Shown one piece after another: positions 27,412-35,755 of a stretch of DNA of 64,000 nt. A program made the translations under genes and the position numbers. Location of the stretch: positions 30,190-94,189 of the forward strand of contig BJFT01000003.1 in NCBI GenBank assembly GCA_014190015.1, read 5' to 3'. Position 1 is the first letter of the stretch, and every line of letters starts with the position of its first letter. The DNA is from Actinomycetes bacterium. Its GTDB lineage: Bacteria > Actinomycetota > Actinomycetes > Nanopelagicales > Nanopelagicaceae. The notes below the pieces were generated by a model. The model was not told where the DNA came from, did no database searches, and saw nothing but the letters and a program-made list of their open reading frames with translations.

Positions 27412-30387
27412 CTCCAGCTCCATAGCCTTTAGAACAATTGGGCTGAGCTTGCTTCGATCTACATCGTTGTGCAGACGCTCACGCATCTCTGGAGTCCAGA
27501 ACTGAACAATGTGATGAGCAACTTCAATTTCAGGAGCACCCGTAGTTGGAACATTTGCCGCAATTTGATTTGCCATACGAATGATTGAATCTAATTGTGA
27601 ATCTCCAGCAATTTCATGCTCGTGCATAACTGCTGGGCCTTTTTCACTTGGTGAAATTTCAACAGCAGTGACTTTGTATTCAGGGCAGTTTGTTGCCCAA
27701 TCTGAATAATCTGTAGTGATTACGTTGGCACCTGATTCAGGGAAGTGGAAGGTTGTATAGACAACTCCTGCGGGAACGGAATCAGTAATTCGCGCGTGCA
27801 TGATTGTCTCGCCCACGCGTGATGAAAGCTTTACCCACGAACCATCTTTGATACCACGCATTTCGGCATCTGATTCGTGAATGTCCAAAATGTCTTCGCT
27901 GTGCCAGATGTTATTTGCTGTGCGACGTGTTTGTGCACCCACGTTGTACTGACTCAAGATTCGGCCTGTTGTAAGTAATAGTGGGAACTTTCGTGTGGAT
28001 TTTTCTAGTGTTGCGACGTATGGCGTAGCCATGAACTTTCCTTCACCGCGAACAAATTCGTTGATGTGCATTGTTGGCGTGCCTTCAGGAGCCTTTTCAT
28101 TAACTGGCCATTGAAGTGAACCAACGCGATCTAAGTGTTCGAATGAAACACCGGCAAATGTTGGAGTTGTAGCTGCAATTTCATCCATGATTTGTGCAGC
28201 ATTTTCATATGACATCTCATAACCCATTGCACGTGCAAGATCGCACGTTACTTCGTATTCAGTCTTTCCTGTCTTTGAAGGCATTACTGGGCGAACACGA
28301 TTGATGCGGCGTTCAGCATTTGTAAATGTTCCATCTTTTTCTAGGAAAGATGTACCTGGCAAGAAAACATGTGCAAACTTAGAGGTTTCATTGAGGAACA
28401 AATCTTGAACAATAACCATATCCATGGCGCGAAGCGCAGCGTGAACATGCGTGGTATTTGGATCTGATTGCGCAATATCTTCACCGTGCACATAAAGACC
28501 ACGGAACTTATTGCCAAGGGCTGAATCAAACATATTTGGAATACGTAAGCCTGGTTCTGGACGAAGAGTTACGCCCCACTTTTTATTGTAGATATCACGA
28601 ACATCATCACGAGAAATATGACGGTAGCCAGGAAGCTCGTGTGGGAATGAACCCATGTCACAAGAGCCTTGCACATTGTTCTGTCCACGAAGTGGATTAA
28701 CTCCAACACCCTTGCGACCGATGTTTCCGGTTGCCATTGCTAGGTTTGCAATTCCCATAACCATTGTTGAACCTTGGCTATGTTCTGTAACACCAAGTCC
28801 GTAATAAATCGCGCCATTTGGAGCTGCTGCGAACATGCGTGCTGCTTCGCGGATTTTTGCAGCCGGTACACCTGATGCTGCTTCGAGAGTTTCAGGAGAG
28901 TTCTCTGGGAATGAGATGAACTTTTCCCAATCGGCAAAAGCTTGCAGATCGCAACGTTCTTCCACGAACGTGCGATCAATCAAACCTTCTGTTGCAATTA
29001 CGTGAGCAAGTGCGTTGATGACTGCAACGTTTGTGCCGGGCAGTAATTGCAAGTGGAAATCAGCTTCAACGTGTGCGGATTTAACAGTTTCTGTAACGCG
29101 AGGATCAACAACAATTAACTTAGCGCCGCGACGAAGAGCTTGCTTCATGCGTGAGTTAAATACTGGGTGCGCAGCAGCTGGGTTAGCGCCAATAACCATG
29201 ATGACATCTGCGAATTCAACAGATTCAAAATCCTGAGTACCGGCAGATGTTCCAAATGTCTTGCTCAATCCATAACCCGTTGGTGAGTGACATACGCGCG
29301 CGCATGTATCTACGTTGTTATTTCCAAATGCTGCACGCACCATCTTTTGAACGACATAAACCTCTTCATTGGTGCATCGAGATGATGTGATTCCACCGAT
29401 TGAATCAACACCACTTTCGGCCTGAATTTTCTTAAGACCCGCGGCTGCAAAAGCGATTGCTTCTTCAAATGAAACTTCACGCCATTGATCTGTGATTTTT
29501 TCGCGAATCATTGGCTTGGTAATGCGATCGTTGTGAGTTGCATATCCCCACGCAAAGCGTCCCTTAACGCATGAGTGACCAGCATTTGCTCCACCATCTT
29601 TAAGCGGAACCATGCGCACGAGTTCGTCCCCACGCATTTCAGCTTTAAATGAGCAACCAACGCCACAGTACGCACACGTTGTTATAACGGAACGAGTAGG
29701 CGCACCGATTGTTAGCAAGGTCTTTTCTGTCAGCGCACCTGTTGGACACGCCTGTACACATGCTCCACACGAAACGCATTCACTTTCAATAAATGATGTA
29801 CCTGACGATGAAACACGAGCTTCAAAGCCACGGTTTTCAATTGTGAGTGCAAATGTTCCTTGTACTTCATCGCATGCACGCACGCAGCGGTTACAGACGA
29901 TGCACTCTGTTGAATCAAATGTGAAGTACGGATTTGTCTCATCTTTTACAAGGCCGAGGTGAGTTTTACCCTCGTAGCGAACTTCTGTGAGGCCAACCTC
30001 TTTAGCCATTCCGTGCATTTTGCACTCATCGCCTGTTTCACAATTAGCTGGATGATCTGACATGTAGAGCTCCATGACACCACGGCGAATTTTCTGCACG
30101 CGATCGCTCTTGGTAGAAACTTTCATGCCATCTGATACAGGAGTTGTGCAAGAAGAAGGTGTGCCATTTCGTCCATCAATTTCTACAACGCATAAACGAC
30201 ACGAACCAAATGCTTTGAGGCGATCAGTTGCGCATAATTTTGGAATGTTATTGCCGAGCATTGCTGCTGCTCGCATAATTGAAGTTTCAGCAGGAACTGT
30301 TACGGATTTTCCATCAATTTCGACAGTAACTGTTTCGATCTTTTTGCTCGCAGGAGTGCCGAAATCTGGTTCGATGATCATTGTCAT
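27400..30387 (-). CDS. fdsA: NAD-type formate dehydrogenase, molybdenum catalytic subunit (FdsA-like)
   Basis: A 995-residue subunit oxidising formate to CO2. In order: an N-terminal [2Fe-2S] NuoG-like domain (Cys residues 52, 63, 66 and 80), a HxxxC-type cluster near residues 111-122, two [4Fe-4S] ferredoxin motifs (CIVCNRCVRAC from 162; CVSCGACVQAC from 204), the catalytic-domain cluster CAYCGVGC from 238, and the Mo ligand Cys at about 366 in CARVCHSPTG, where E. coli FdhF has selenocysteine. The C-terminal molybdopterin-dinucleotide domain follows. It overlaps fdsB by four bases. The small fdsD seen in some operons is absent. Confidence 0.93.
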   Translation of the reverse strand: MTMIIEPDFGTPASKKIETVTVEIDGKSVTVPAETSIMRAAAMLGNNIPKLCATDRLKAFGSCRLCVVEIDGRNGTPSSCTTPVSDGMKVSTKSDRVQKIRRGVMELYMSDHPANCETGDECKMHGMAKEVGLTEVRYEGKTHLGLVKDETNPYFTFDSTECIVCNRCVRACDEVQGTFALTIENRGFEARVSSSGTSFIESECVSCGACVQACPTGALTEKTLLTIGAPTRSVITTCAYCGVGCSFKAEMRGDELVRMVPLKDGGANAGHSCVKGRFAWGYATHNDRITKPMIREKITDQWREVSFEEAIAFAAAGLKKIQAESGVDSIGGITSSRCTNEEVYVVQKMVRAAFGNNNVDTCARVCHSPTGYGLSKTFGTSAGTQDFESVEFADVIMVIGANPAAAHPVFNSRMKQALRRGAKLIVVDPRVTETVKSAHVEADFHLQLLPGTNVAVINALAHVIATEGLIDRTFVEERCDLQAFADWEKFISFPENSPETLEAASGVPAAKIREAARMFAAAPNGAIYYGLGVTEHSQGSTMVMGIANLAMATGNIGRKGVGVNPLRGQNNVQGSCDMGSFPHELPGYRHISRDDVRDIYNKKWGVTLRPEPGLRIPNMFDSALGNKFRGLYVHGEDIAQSDPNTTHVHAALRAMDMVIVQDLFLNETSKFAHVFLPGTSFLEKDGTFTNAERRINRVRPVMPSKTGKTEYEVTCDLARAMGYEMSYENAAQIMDEIAATTPTFAGVSFEHLDRVGSLQWPVNEKAPEGTPTMHINEFVRGEGKFMATPYVATLEKSTRKFPLLLTTGRILSQYNVGAQTRRTANNIWHSEDILDIHESDAEMRGIKDGSWVKLSSRVGETIMHARITDSVPAGVVYTTFHFPESGANVITTDYSDWATNCPEYKVTAVEISPSEKGPAVMHEHEIAGDSQLDSIIRMANQIAANVPTTGAPEIEVAHHIVQFWTPEMRERLHNDVDRSKLSPIVLKAMELESVK

Positions 30388-31928
30388 TTCTTGGCACCTC
30401 CTGTGAAGTCTTCTGGAAAGTTATTCATGGCACTCTTTACTGGAAGCGGAGTGAGTCCGCCCATTGCGCAGAGAGATCCATCGGTCATCACTTCGCACAA
30501 GTCTAAGAGCAATAACTTATTTGCGGGAACATCCACGCCAGAAATAATCTTCTCAATGGTTTCAGCCCCGCGTGTAGAACCCAAGCGACATGGAGTGCAC
30601 TTGCCGCAGGACTCAAGTGCGCAGAACTCCATTGCAAACTTTGCTTGTTGGGCAAGATCGACAGAGTCATCAAATAGAACAACGCCACCGTGGCCAAGCA
30701 TTCCGCCAGCTGCAGCCAATGATTCGTAATCCATTGAAACACCGAGTTGTGATGAGTTGAAATAAGCACCGAGTGGGCCACCAATTTGAATTGCGCGAAG
30801 TGGTTTACCACTAAGAGTTCCGCCACCAAAAGTGTTTACGAGTGTTTCTAAAGTAACTCCGAATGCTGTTTCAATAATTCCGCCACGAGCAATGTTGCCG
30901 GCCAATTGGAAAACCTGTGTGCCGAGTGATCGACCTGTTCCGCGTGCTGCATATGCAGCAGCGCCATCTGCAATTACTGCAGGAACGCTTGCAAGAGTTA
31001 GAACGTTATTAATTATTGTGGGTTTTCCAAAGAGACCTGCAATTGCAGGTAGCGGTGGCTTTGAACGAATAACACCACGCTTACCTTCAAGGCTTTCAAG
31101 CATTGCGGTCTCTTCACCGCACACATAAGAACCAGCGCCAACTCGAACTTCTAGATTAAATGCATGCTTGCTTCCAAGAACTGAAGTACCTAGTACTCCA
31201 GCACCTTCTGCAATTGCAATGGCATCGCGCAGACGTCTGATTGCTGTTGGATATTCAGAGCGCAGGTAAACAAAGCCTTGTGTTGCACCGACTGCAACAG
31301 CTGCAATTGCCATTCCTTCAATAAGAGTAAATGGATCAGCTTCAATCAAAATACGATCTGCAAACGTTCCACTATCGCCTTCATCTGCGTTACAGCAAAC
31401 ATATTTTTGATCAGCTTGCGCGTCCAGAACTGTCTTCCATTTAATACCTGCAGGAAAGCCTGCTCCCCCACGTCCACGTAAACCTGAAGCAGTAACCTCG
31501 GCAACAATGTCACTGCCACTTTGAGTGATTGCTTTACGCAAACCAACTAGACCACCGTGTGATTCATACTCCTTAAGTGAAAGCGGATCAATTAACCCAA
31601 CGCGCTTGTACGTAACGCGATCTTGACCTGCAAACCATGCAATCTGATCAGTTACACCAAGTGCGAGTGGATGTGCACCACCGTGCAAGAAATCTGCATC
31701 AAATAAAGATGAAACATCTTCTGGTTGCACAGGGCCATATGCGATGCGACCTTGTGGTGTCACAACTTCAACGAGAGTTTCAAGCCACAGAGCACCACGA
31801 GTTCCATTACGTACAATGGTTACATCGAGAGAGCGCTTGACTGCTTCTTGCGCAACAAGGGCAGCTACTTGATCTGCGCCAATAGAAATAGCAGCACTGT
31901 CATTAGGAATGTAGATGATTGTGCTCAT
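30384..31928 (-). CDS. fdsB: Formate dehydrogenase, NADH/FMN subunit (FdsB, NuoF-like)
   Basis: A 514-residue NuoF homologue with a preceding thioredoxin-like region. The glycine-rich GLRGRGGAGFPAGIKWK near residue 148 binds NAD(H)/FMN, ESLEGKRGVIRSKPP is typical of the family, and the [4Fe-4S] motif ESCGKCTPCRLG lies near residue 443. It passes electrons from the FdsA clusters to NAD+. Overlaps of four bases with both neighbours point to tight co-translation. Its presence marks this enzyme as the soluble, NAD-reducing type. Confidence 0.92.
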   Translation of the reverse strand: MSTIIYIPNDSAAISIGADQVAALVAQEAVKRSLDVTIVRNGTRGALWLETLVEVVTPQGRIAYGPVQPEDVSSLFDADFLHGGAHPLALGVTDQIAWFAGQDRVTYKRVGLIDPLSLKEYESHGGLVGLRKAITQSGSDIVAEVTASGLRGRGGAGFPAGIKWKTVLDAQADQKYVCCNADEGDSGTFADRILIEADPFTLIEGMAIAAVAVGATQGFVYLRSEYPTAIRRLRDAIAIAEGAGVLGTSVLGSKHAFNLEVRVGAGSYVCGEETAMLESLEGKRGVIRSKPPLPAIAGLFGKPTIINNVLTLASVPAVIADGAAAYAARGTGRSLGTQVFQLAGNIARGGIIETAFGVTLETLVNTFGGGTLSGKPLRAIQIGGPLGAYFNSSQLGVSMDYESLAAAGGMLGHGGVVLFDDSVDLAQQAKFAMEFCALESCGKCTPCRLGSTRGAETIEKIISGVDVPANKLLLLDLCEVMTDGSLCAMGGLTPLPVKSAMNNFPEDFTGGAKK

Positions 31929-32368
31929 GCGGTTACCTTTTCAACTGTCGCACGACCAACAAGTTCGCCATCAACCATTGCTGCTGGTGAAAGGGCGCAA
32001 TTTCCAAAACAGTACGCTGCCTTAATTTCTACATCTGCGTGTGTTTCATCAATTTTCTTTCCGAGTTTTTTCTCAACTGCTGCAACTAGTTCGCGAGAGC
32101 CGACTGCTTGGCACGCTTCTGCTACACAGATTTGAATGCATCTAGCGGGCGCAGGTGCTGTACGCAGATCGTGATAATACGTAAGTACGCCGTGTACATC
32201 TGCTCGAGATACGTTAAATGTTTCTGCAATTAATCCAACTGCATCCTCATGGACGTAACCAAAACGTTCTTGAACAGCTTGCAGTGCAATCAGCACTGGA
32301 CCTTGAACGTTTTTCAAAGGAGACAACACGCGTGTTGCTTCTTCGATACTCCATGATGGAAATGACAT
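31925..32368 (-). CDS. fdsG: Formate dehydrogenase, NuoE-like [2Fe-2S] subunit (FdsG)
   Basis: A 147-residue thioredoxin-fold ferredoxin of the NuoE family. The four Cys ligands are arranged as C-x4-C (CVAEAC near residue 78) and C-x3-C (CFGNC near residue 119). An N-terminal helical region with FGYVHEDAVGLIAE is usual for the family. It completes the FdsGBA core. One base separates it from the formate-THF ligase stop. Confidence 0.92.
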   Translation of the reverse strand: MSFPSWSIEEATRVLSPLKNVQGPVLIALQAVQERFGYVHEDAVGLIAETFNVSRADVHGVLTYYHDLRTAPAPARCIQICVAEACQAVGSRELVAAVEKKLGKKIDETHADVEIKAAYCFGNCALSPAAMVDGELVGRATVEKVTA

Positions 32369-32369
32369 C

Positions 32370-34034
32370 TTAGAAAAGACCTACAACTTTGCCATCGACA
32401 TAATCGATACGTTCAGCTGATGGAACCTTTGGAAGCCCAGGCATTGTCATGATTTCACCGCAGACAAGCACGATGAATTCAGCGCCAGCAGATAAACGAA
32501 CTTCGCGAATGTTTAGCGAGTGACCACTTGGTGCACCTCGAAGCGCCGCATCAGTTGAGAATGAGTACTGAGTCTTTGCAACACAGATTGGGAAGTGACC
32601 GTAGCCGCCATCTTGTAATTCTTTGATTTTGTTGCGCACCTTGGCATCGGCTGTTACATCTGCAGCTCCATAAATCTTTGTTGCAACTGCTGTGACCTTA
32701 TCCCAGAGAGTCGCACTGTCCTCGTAGACAAATGTCATCTTCGATGGCTTCTCGCAGAGTTCGACAACAGCGTGTGCAAGATCTGCAGCGCCCTTACCGC
32801 CATCAGCCCAGTGAGTTGCTAGAACAATTTTTACACCGAGTGCTTCAACTTTCTTGCGAAGTAATTCAACTTCAGCCTTTGTATCACTGGTGAAGTGGTT
32901 GATTGAAACAACCAATGGCAAGTTATAGACAGTTGTGATGTTCTTGATGTGACGCTCAAGGTTAACGATTCCCTTTTCGAGTGCATCAAGATTTTCATCA
33001 GTGCTTGTCTTGAGGTCCGCGCCACCGTGATATTTGATTGCACGGATTGTTGCTACAAGAACGCATGCAGATGGTGCGATTCCAGCTTTACGGCACTTGA
33101 TGTCAATGAACTTTTCAGCTCCAAGATCTGCGCCAAAGCCCGCTTCTGTTACAACGTAATCAGCGAGTTTGAGGGCAGAGGTTGTTGCAACTACGGAGTT
33201 ACAGCCGTGAGCAATATTTGCGAATGGACCACCGTGAACAAATGCTGGAGTATTTTCTAGCGTTTGTACCAAGTTAGGTTGGAATGCATCTTTAAGAATT
33301 ACTGTCATTGCGCCATGCGCATTGAGATCACTGGCAAGAACTGGCTTCTTATCGCGTGTGTATGCCACAACGATTTTGCCCATTCGCTCTTTGAGATCTT
33401 CAATAGAAGTTGCGAGGCAGAAAATCGCCATGATCTCTGATGCAACAACGATGTCGAAACCATCTTGGCGTGGCATTCCATTTCCAACACCACCGAGGGA
33501 CGCGACGATTTCGCGGAGTGCACGATCATTCATATCTACTACGCGCTTCCACGCAACGCGGCGCACATCAATATCTAATGTGTTGCCGTGATGAATGTGG
33601 TTATCTAAAAGTGCTGCAAGCAAGTTATTTGCCAGTGCGATTGCACTGAAATCTCCGGTGAAGTGAAGATTGATATCTTCCATCGGAACAACTTGTGCGT
33701 ATCCGCCGCCTGCTGCTCCACCCTTCATTCCAAAGACTGGACCCAATGATGGTTCGCGAAGTGCAATCAGCGCGTTTTTACCAATATGGCGAAGTGCATC
33801 TCCTAGACCAACAGTTGTTGTTGTCTTTCCTTCACCAGCTGGTGTTGGACTAATTGCAGTTACTAAAACAAGTTTGCTATCACTCTTCTTTGGCAATGAA
33901 TCCAAGTACTTAAGAGAGATCTTTGCTTTGTAATGACCGTACGGTTCTAAATGTTCGGCACCGATTCCAAGGGATGCGCCAATTTCTAAAACTGGCTTCA
34001 TTGTGGCTTTCTGGGCGATTTCGATGTCGGACAT
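32370..34034 (-). CDS. fhs: Formate-tetrahydrofolate ligase
   Basis: A 554-residue Fhs protein with the P-loop [14 protein letters not shown] near residue 66 and the conserved [23 protein letters not shown] stretch, matching the family length of about 555. The enzyme joins formate and THF using ATP, but the reaction is reversible. Placed between the dimethylglycine dehydrogenase/ETF genes and formate dehydrogenase genes, it most likely runs from formyl-THF to formate and gains ATP. FolD, which would link CH2-THF to formyl-THF, is not found in the window. Confidence 0.95.
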   Translation of the reverse strand: MSDIEIAQKATMKPVLEIGASLGIGAEHLEPYGHYKAKISLKYLDSLPKKSDSKLVLVTAISPTPAGEGKTTTTVGLGDALRHIGKNALIALREPSLGPVFGMKGGAAGGGYAQVVPMEDINLHFTGDFSAIALANNLLAALLDNHIHHGNTLDIDVRRVAWKRVVDMNDRALREIVASLGGVGNGMPRQDGFDIVVASEIMAIFCLATSIEDLKERMGKIVVAYTRDKKPVLASDLNAHGAMTVILKDAFQPNLVQTLENTPAFVHGGPFANIAHGCNSVVATTSALKLADYVVTEAGFGADLGAEKFIDIKCRKAGIAPSACVLVATIRAIKYHGGADLKTSTDENLDALEKGIVNLERHIKNITTVYNLPLVVSINHFTSDTKAEVELLRKKVEALGVKIVLATHWADGGKGAADLAHAVVELCEKPSKMTFVYEDSATLWDKVTAVATKIYGAADVTADAKVRNKIKELQDGGYGHFPICVAKTQYSFSTDAALRGAPSGHSLNIREVRLSAGAEFIVLVCGEIMTMPGLPKVPSAERIDYVDGKVVGLF

Positions 34035-34037
34035 GTT

Positions 34038-35000
34038 TTATCCCTTTGCTTCTCGTACTGCAGTGGTTAGTGCTGGAAGTACTTGATGCAAGTCACCAAT
34101 AATTGCGTAATCTGCATAATTTAGGATTGGTGCTTCGGGGTCTGTATTAATGACAACGATTGTCTTGCTGTTCTTCATGCCAGCAATATGTTGCATCGCA
34201 CCGGAAATACCGCACGCAATGTATAGATCTGGCGCAACCTTCGAACCAGTCTGGCCAACTTGCTCTGCGTGTGGGCGCCAACCAGATGCTGTCACAACGC
34301 GTGAACAACCAACTGTGCCTTCCATGAGCGCTGCAAGTTCTTCTAACTTACTGAATCCTTCTGGCCCACCAACTCCGCGGCCGCCAGAAACAATTACCTT
34401 TGCATCAGTAAGTGTTACGCCACCACTCTTTGACTCACCAGAGTCACGGCTTAGTACACGAACAACTGTGTCACTTGCTTCAAGTGTTGGTTGGAACTCA
34501 GAAACAGTCGCAGCGCCACCATTGGCAGACTCTGGTTCTGTTGAGAATGGAAAGATTGATGCAATCAAAAGCGGTGAGTGCACATTTGCTTCTTCAATTA
34601 GATTTCCTGCCCAGCGCGCACGTTGTACAACATGTGGTGTGCCGAGTGTGATTGATGAACAATCAGATGCCATTGGCGCATCTAAAAATGCTGCAAGGTG
34701 TGCCAATTGTTCATTTCCGCGTGGACTTCCGGCTGCAATGACAGCAGCTGGATTTGTTTTTTCAACAAGATTCTTGAGGGCGCGACCAGATGCTTGTGGT
34801 GTGTAATCAGTAATGTCTGCATGAGTTGCAACGTGTAAAACCTTTGCACCATATTCGCCGACAACTCCTGCAACACCTGCGCCATCTTTTCCGATGACAA
34901 CAGCTTCGACATCTTGTCCGAGTTTGCGAGCAGCAGTAAGAGCGCGCAGTGACAATGGATCGAGTTCGCCCCGATCGTGATCTACGAGTACCAAAATCAT
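34038..35000 (-). CDS. etfA: Electron transfer flavoprotein alpha subunit
   Basis: A 320-residue EtfA. The C-terminal FAD-binding domain begins near residue 200 with VIVSGGRGVGGPEGF and contains VAPDLYIACGISGAMQHIAGM and IVVINTDPEAPI, all standard. It partners the adjacent beta subunit and would carry electrons from the dimethylglycine/sarcosine dehydrogenase to the respiratory chain through an ETF:quinone oxidoreductase not present here. It overlaps etfB by one base. Confidence 0.93.
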   Translation of the reverse strand: MILVLVDHDRGELDPLSLRALTAARKLGQDVEAVVIGKDGAGVAGVVGEYGAKVLHVATHADITDYTPQASGRALKNLVEKTNPAAVIAAGSPRGNEQLAHLAAFLDAPMASDCSSITLGTPHVVQRARWAGNLIEEANVHSPLLIASIFPFSTEPESANGGAATVSEFQPTLEASDTVVRVLSRDSGESKSGGVTLTDAKVIVSGGRGVGGPEGFSKLEELAALMEGTVGCSRVVTASGWRPHAEQVGQTGSKVAPDLYIACGISGAMQHIAGMKNSKTIVVINTDPEAPILNYADYAIIGDLHQVLPALTTAVREAKG

Positions 35001-35755
35001 TAGAGCGCTCCGATCTTCTTTAGAACTTCAACTAAGGCTGGAACGGCATCTGCGCCGTTGCCCAAAATTTCTGCTCCTGTTGATTTAGAGGGAGCAATTG
35101 TGAGATTGAGTTTTTCTAGCTTTGGCACGCGTGGATCTGCTTTCTTCATATCCACTGGCTTCTTACGTGCTTGCATGCGACCTGGCACTGATGGATAGCG
35201 AGGAATATTTAAACCATCTCGTACAGTCACAATCGCTGGAAGTGGTGCTTCATAGTGTTCGCGGCCAGTTGCGACAACACGTTCACATGATGCAATTCCA
35301 TTTTCAATCTTCATCGCCTTAACGTTTGTAACGATTGGTCGATTAAGAGCGTGTGCTACACGCACGTGAATTTGGTATCCAGCGCTATCAACTGATTCAG
35401 CACCGAAGATAATGAGATCAAACTTCGTCTCTTCAGCGTTGATCGCATCCACTAGCGCCGCAGCAGTTCCTTGTGGGTCCCACTCTTGTCCATCAGTTTC
35501 TAGAAGAACCGCACGTGTTGCACCAATTGCCAGTTGTGCACGTAATTGTTCTTCTGCATCAGATGGTCCAAGGGTTAGCAGAGTAAGGGTTCCGCCCATT
35601 TGCTCAACTAGTTGCACGCCAGCTTCGACAGCGTTTTCTTCGTGCGGACTGATTCCAAAACCAAGATGCTTAGTTTCAATATCTTTTGCATCCGGTGTAA
35701 GAATTAACGTTCCACCTGCGAGAGGTACTCGCTTTAAACAGACTAAAACATCCAT
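35000..35755 (-). CDS. etfB: Electron transfer flavoprotein beta subunit
   Basis: A 251-residue EtfB. Family features include NPHEENAVEAG-like SPHEENAVEAG near residue 37, DSAGYQIHVRVAHAL near residue 118 and the recognition-loop region NIPRYPSVPGRMQARKKP near residue 186. It binds AMP and forms a heterodimer with EtfA. The start overlaps the stop of the upstream dehydrogenase gene by one base (TAATG), so this ETF is very likely dedicated to that enzyme. Confidence 0.93.
   Translation of the reverse strand: MDVLVCLKRVPLAGGTLILTPDAKDIETKHLGFGISPHEENAVEAGVQLVEQMGGTLTLLTLGPSDAEEQLRAQLAIGATRAVLLETDGQEWDPQGTAAALVDAINAEETKFDLIIFGAESVDSAGYQIHVRVAHALNRPIVTNVKAMKIENGIASCERVVATGREHYEAPLPAIVTVRDGLNIPRYPSVPGRMQARKKPVDMKKADPRVPKLEKLNLTIAPSKSTGAEILGNGADAVPALVEVLKKIGAL

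Noticed and set aside
29280-29310. Selenocysteine at the formate dehydrogenase active site
   Set aside because: The position corresponding to selenocysteine in E. coli FdhF is an ordinary Cys codon (CARVCHSPTG), so it is a Cys enzyme.
22085-34034. An acetogenic Wood-Ljungdahl cluster
   Set aside because: Corrinoid protein, MetFV, MtgA/AcsE-like and Fhs genes look acetogen-like, but there is no CO dehydrogenase/acetyl-CoA synthase. The ETF-linked dehydrogenase and NAD-type FDH point to oxidative methyl use.
34150-34806. 218-residue ORF antisense to etfA
   Set aside because: It is a shadow of the well-supported etfA frame, with low-complexity composition and no recognisable domain. Similar long antisense ORFs at 5728-6045, 29612-29962 and 54251-54790 were dropped for the same reason.
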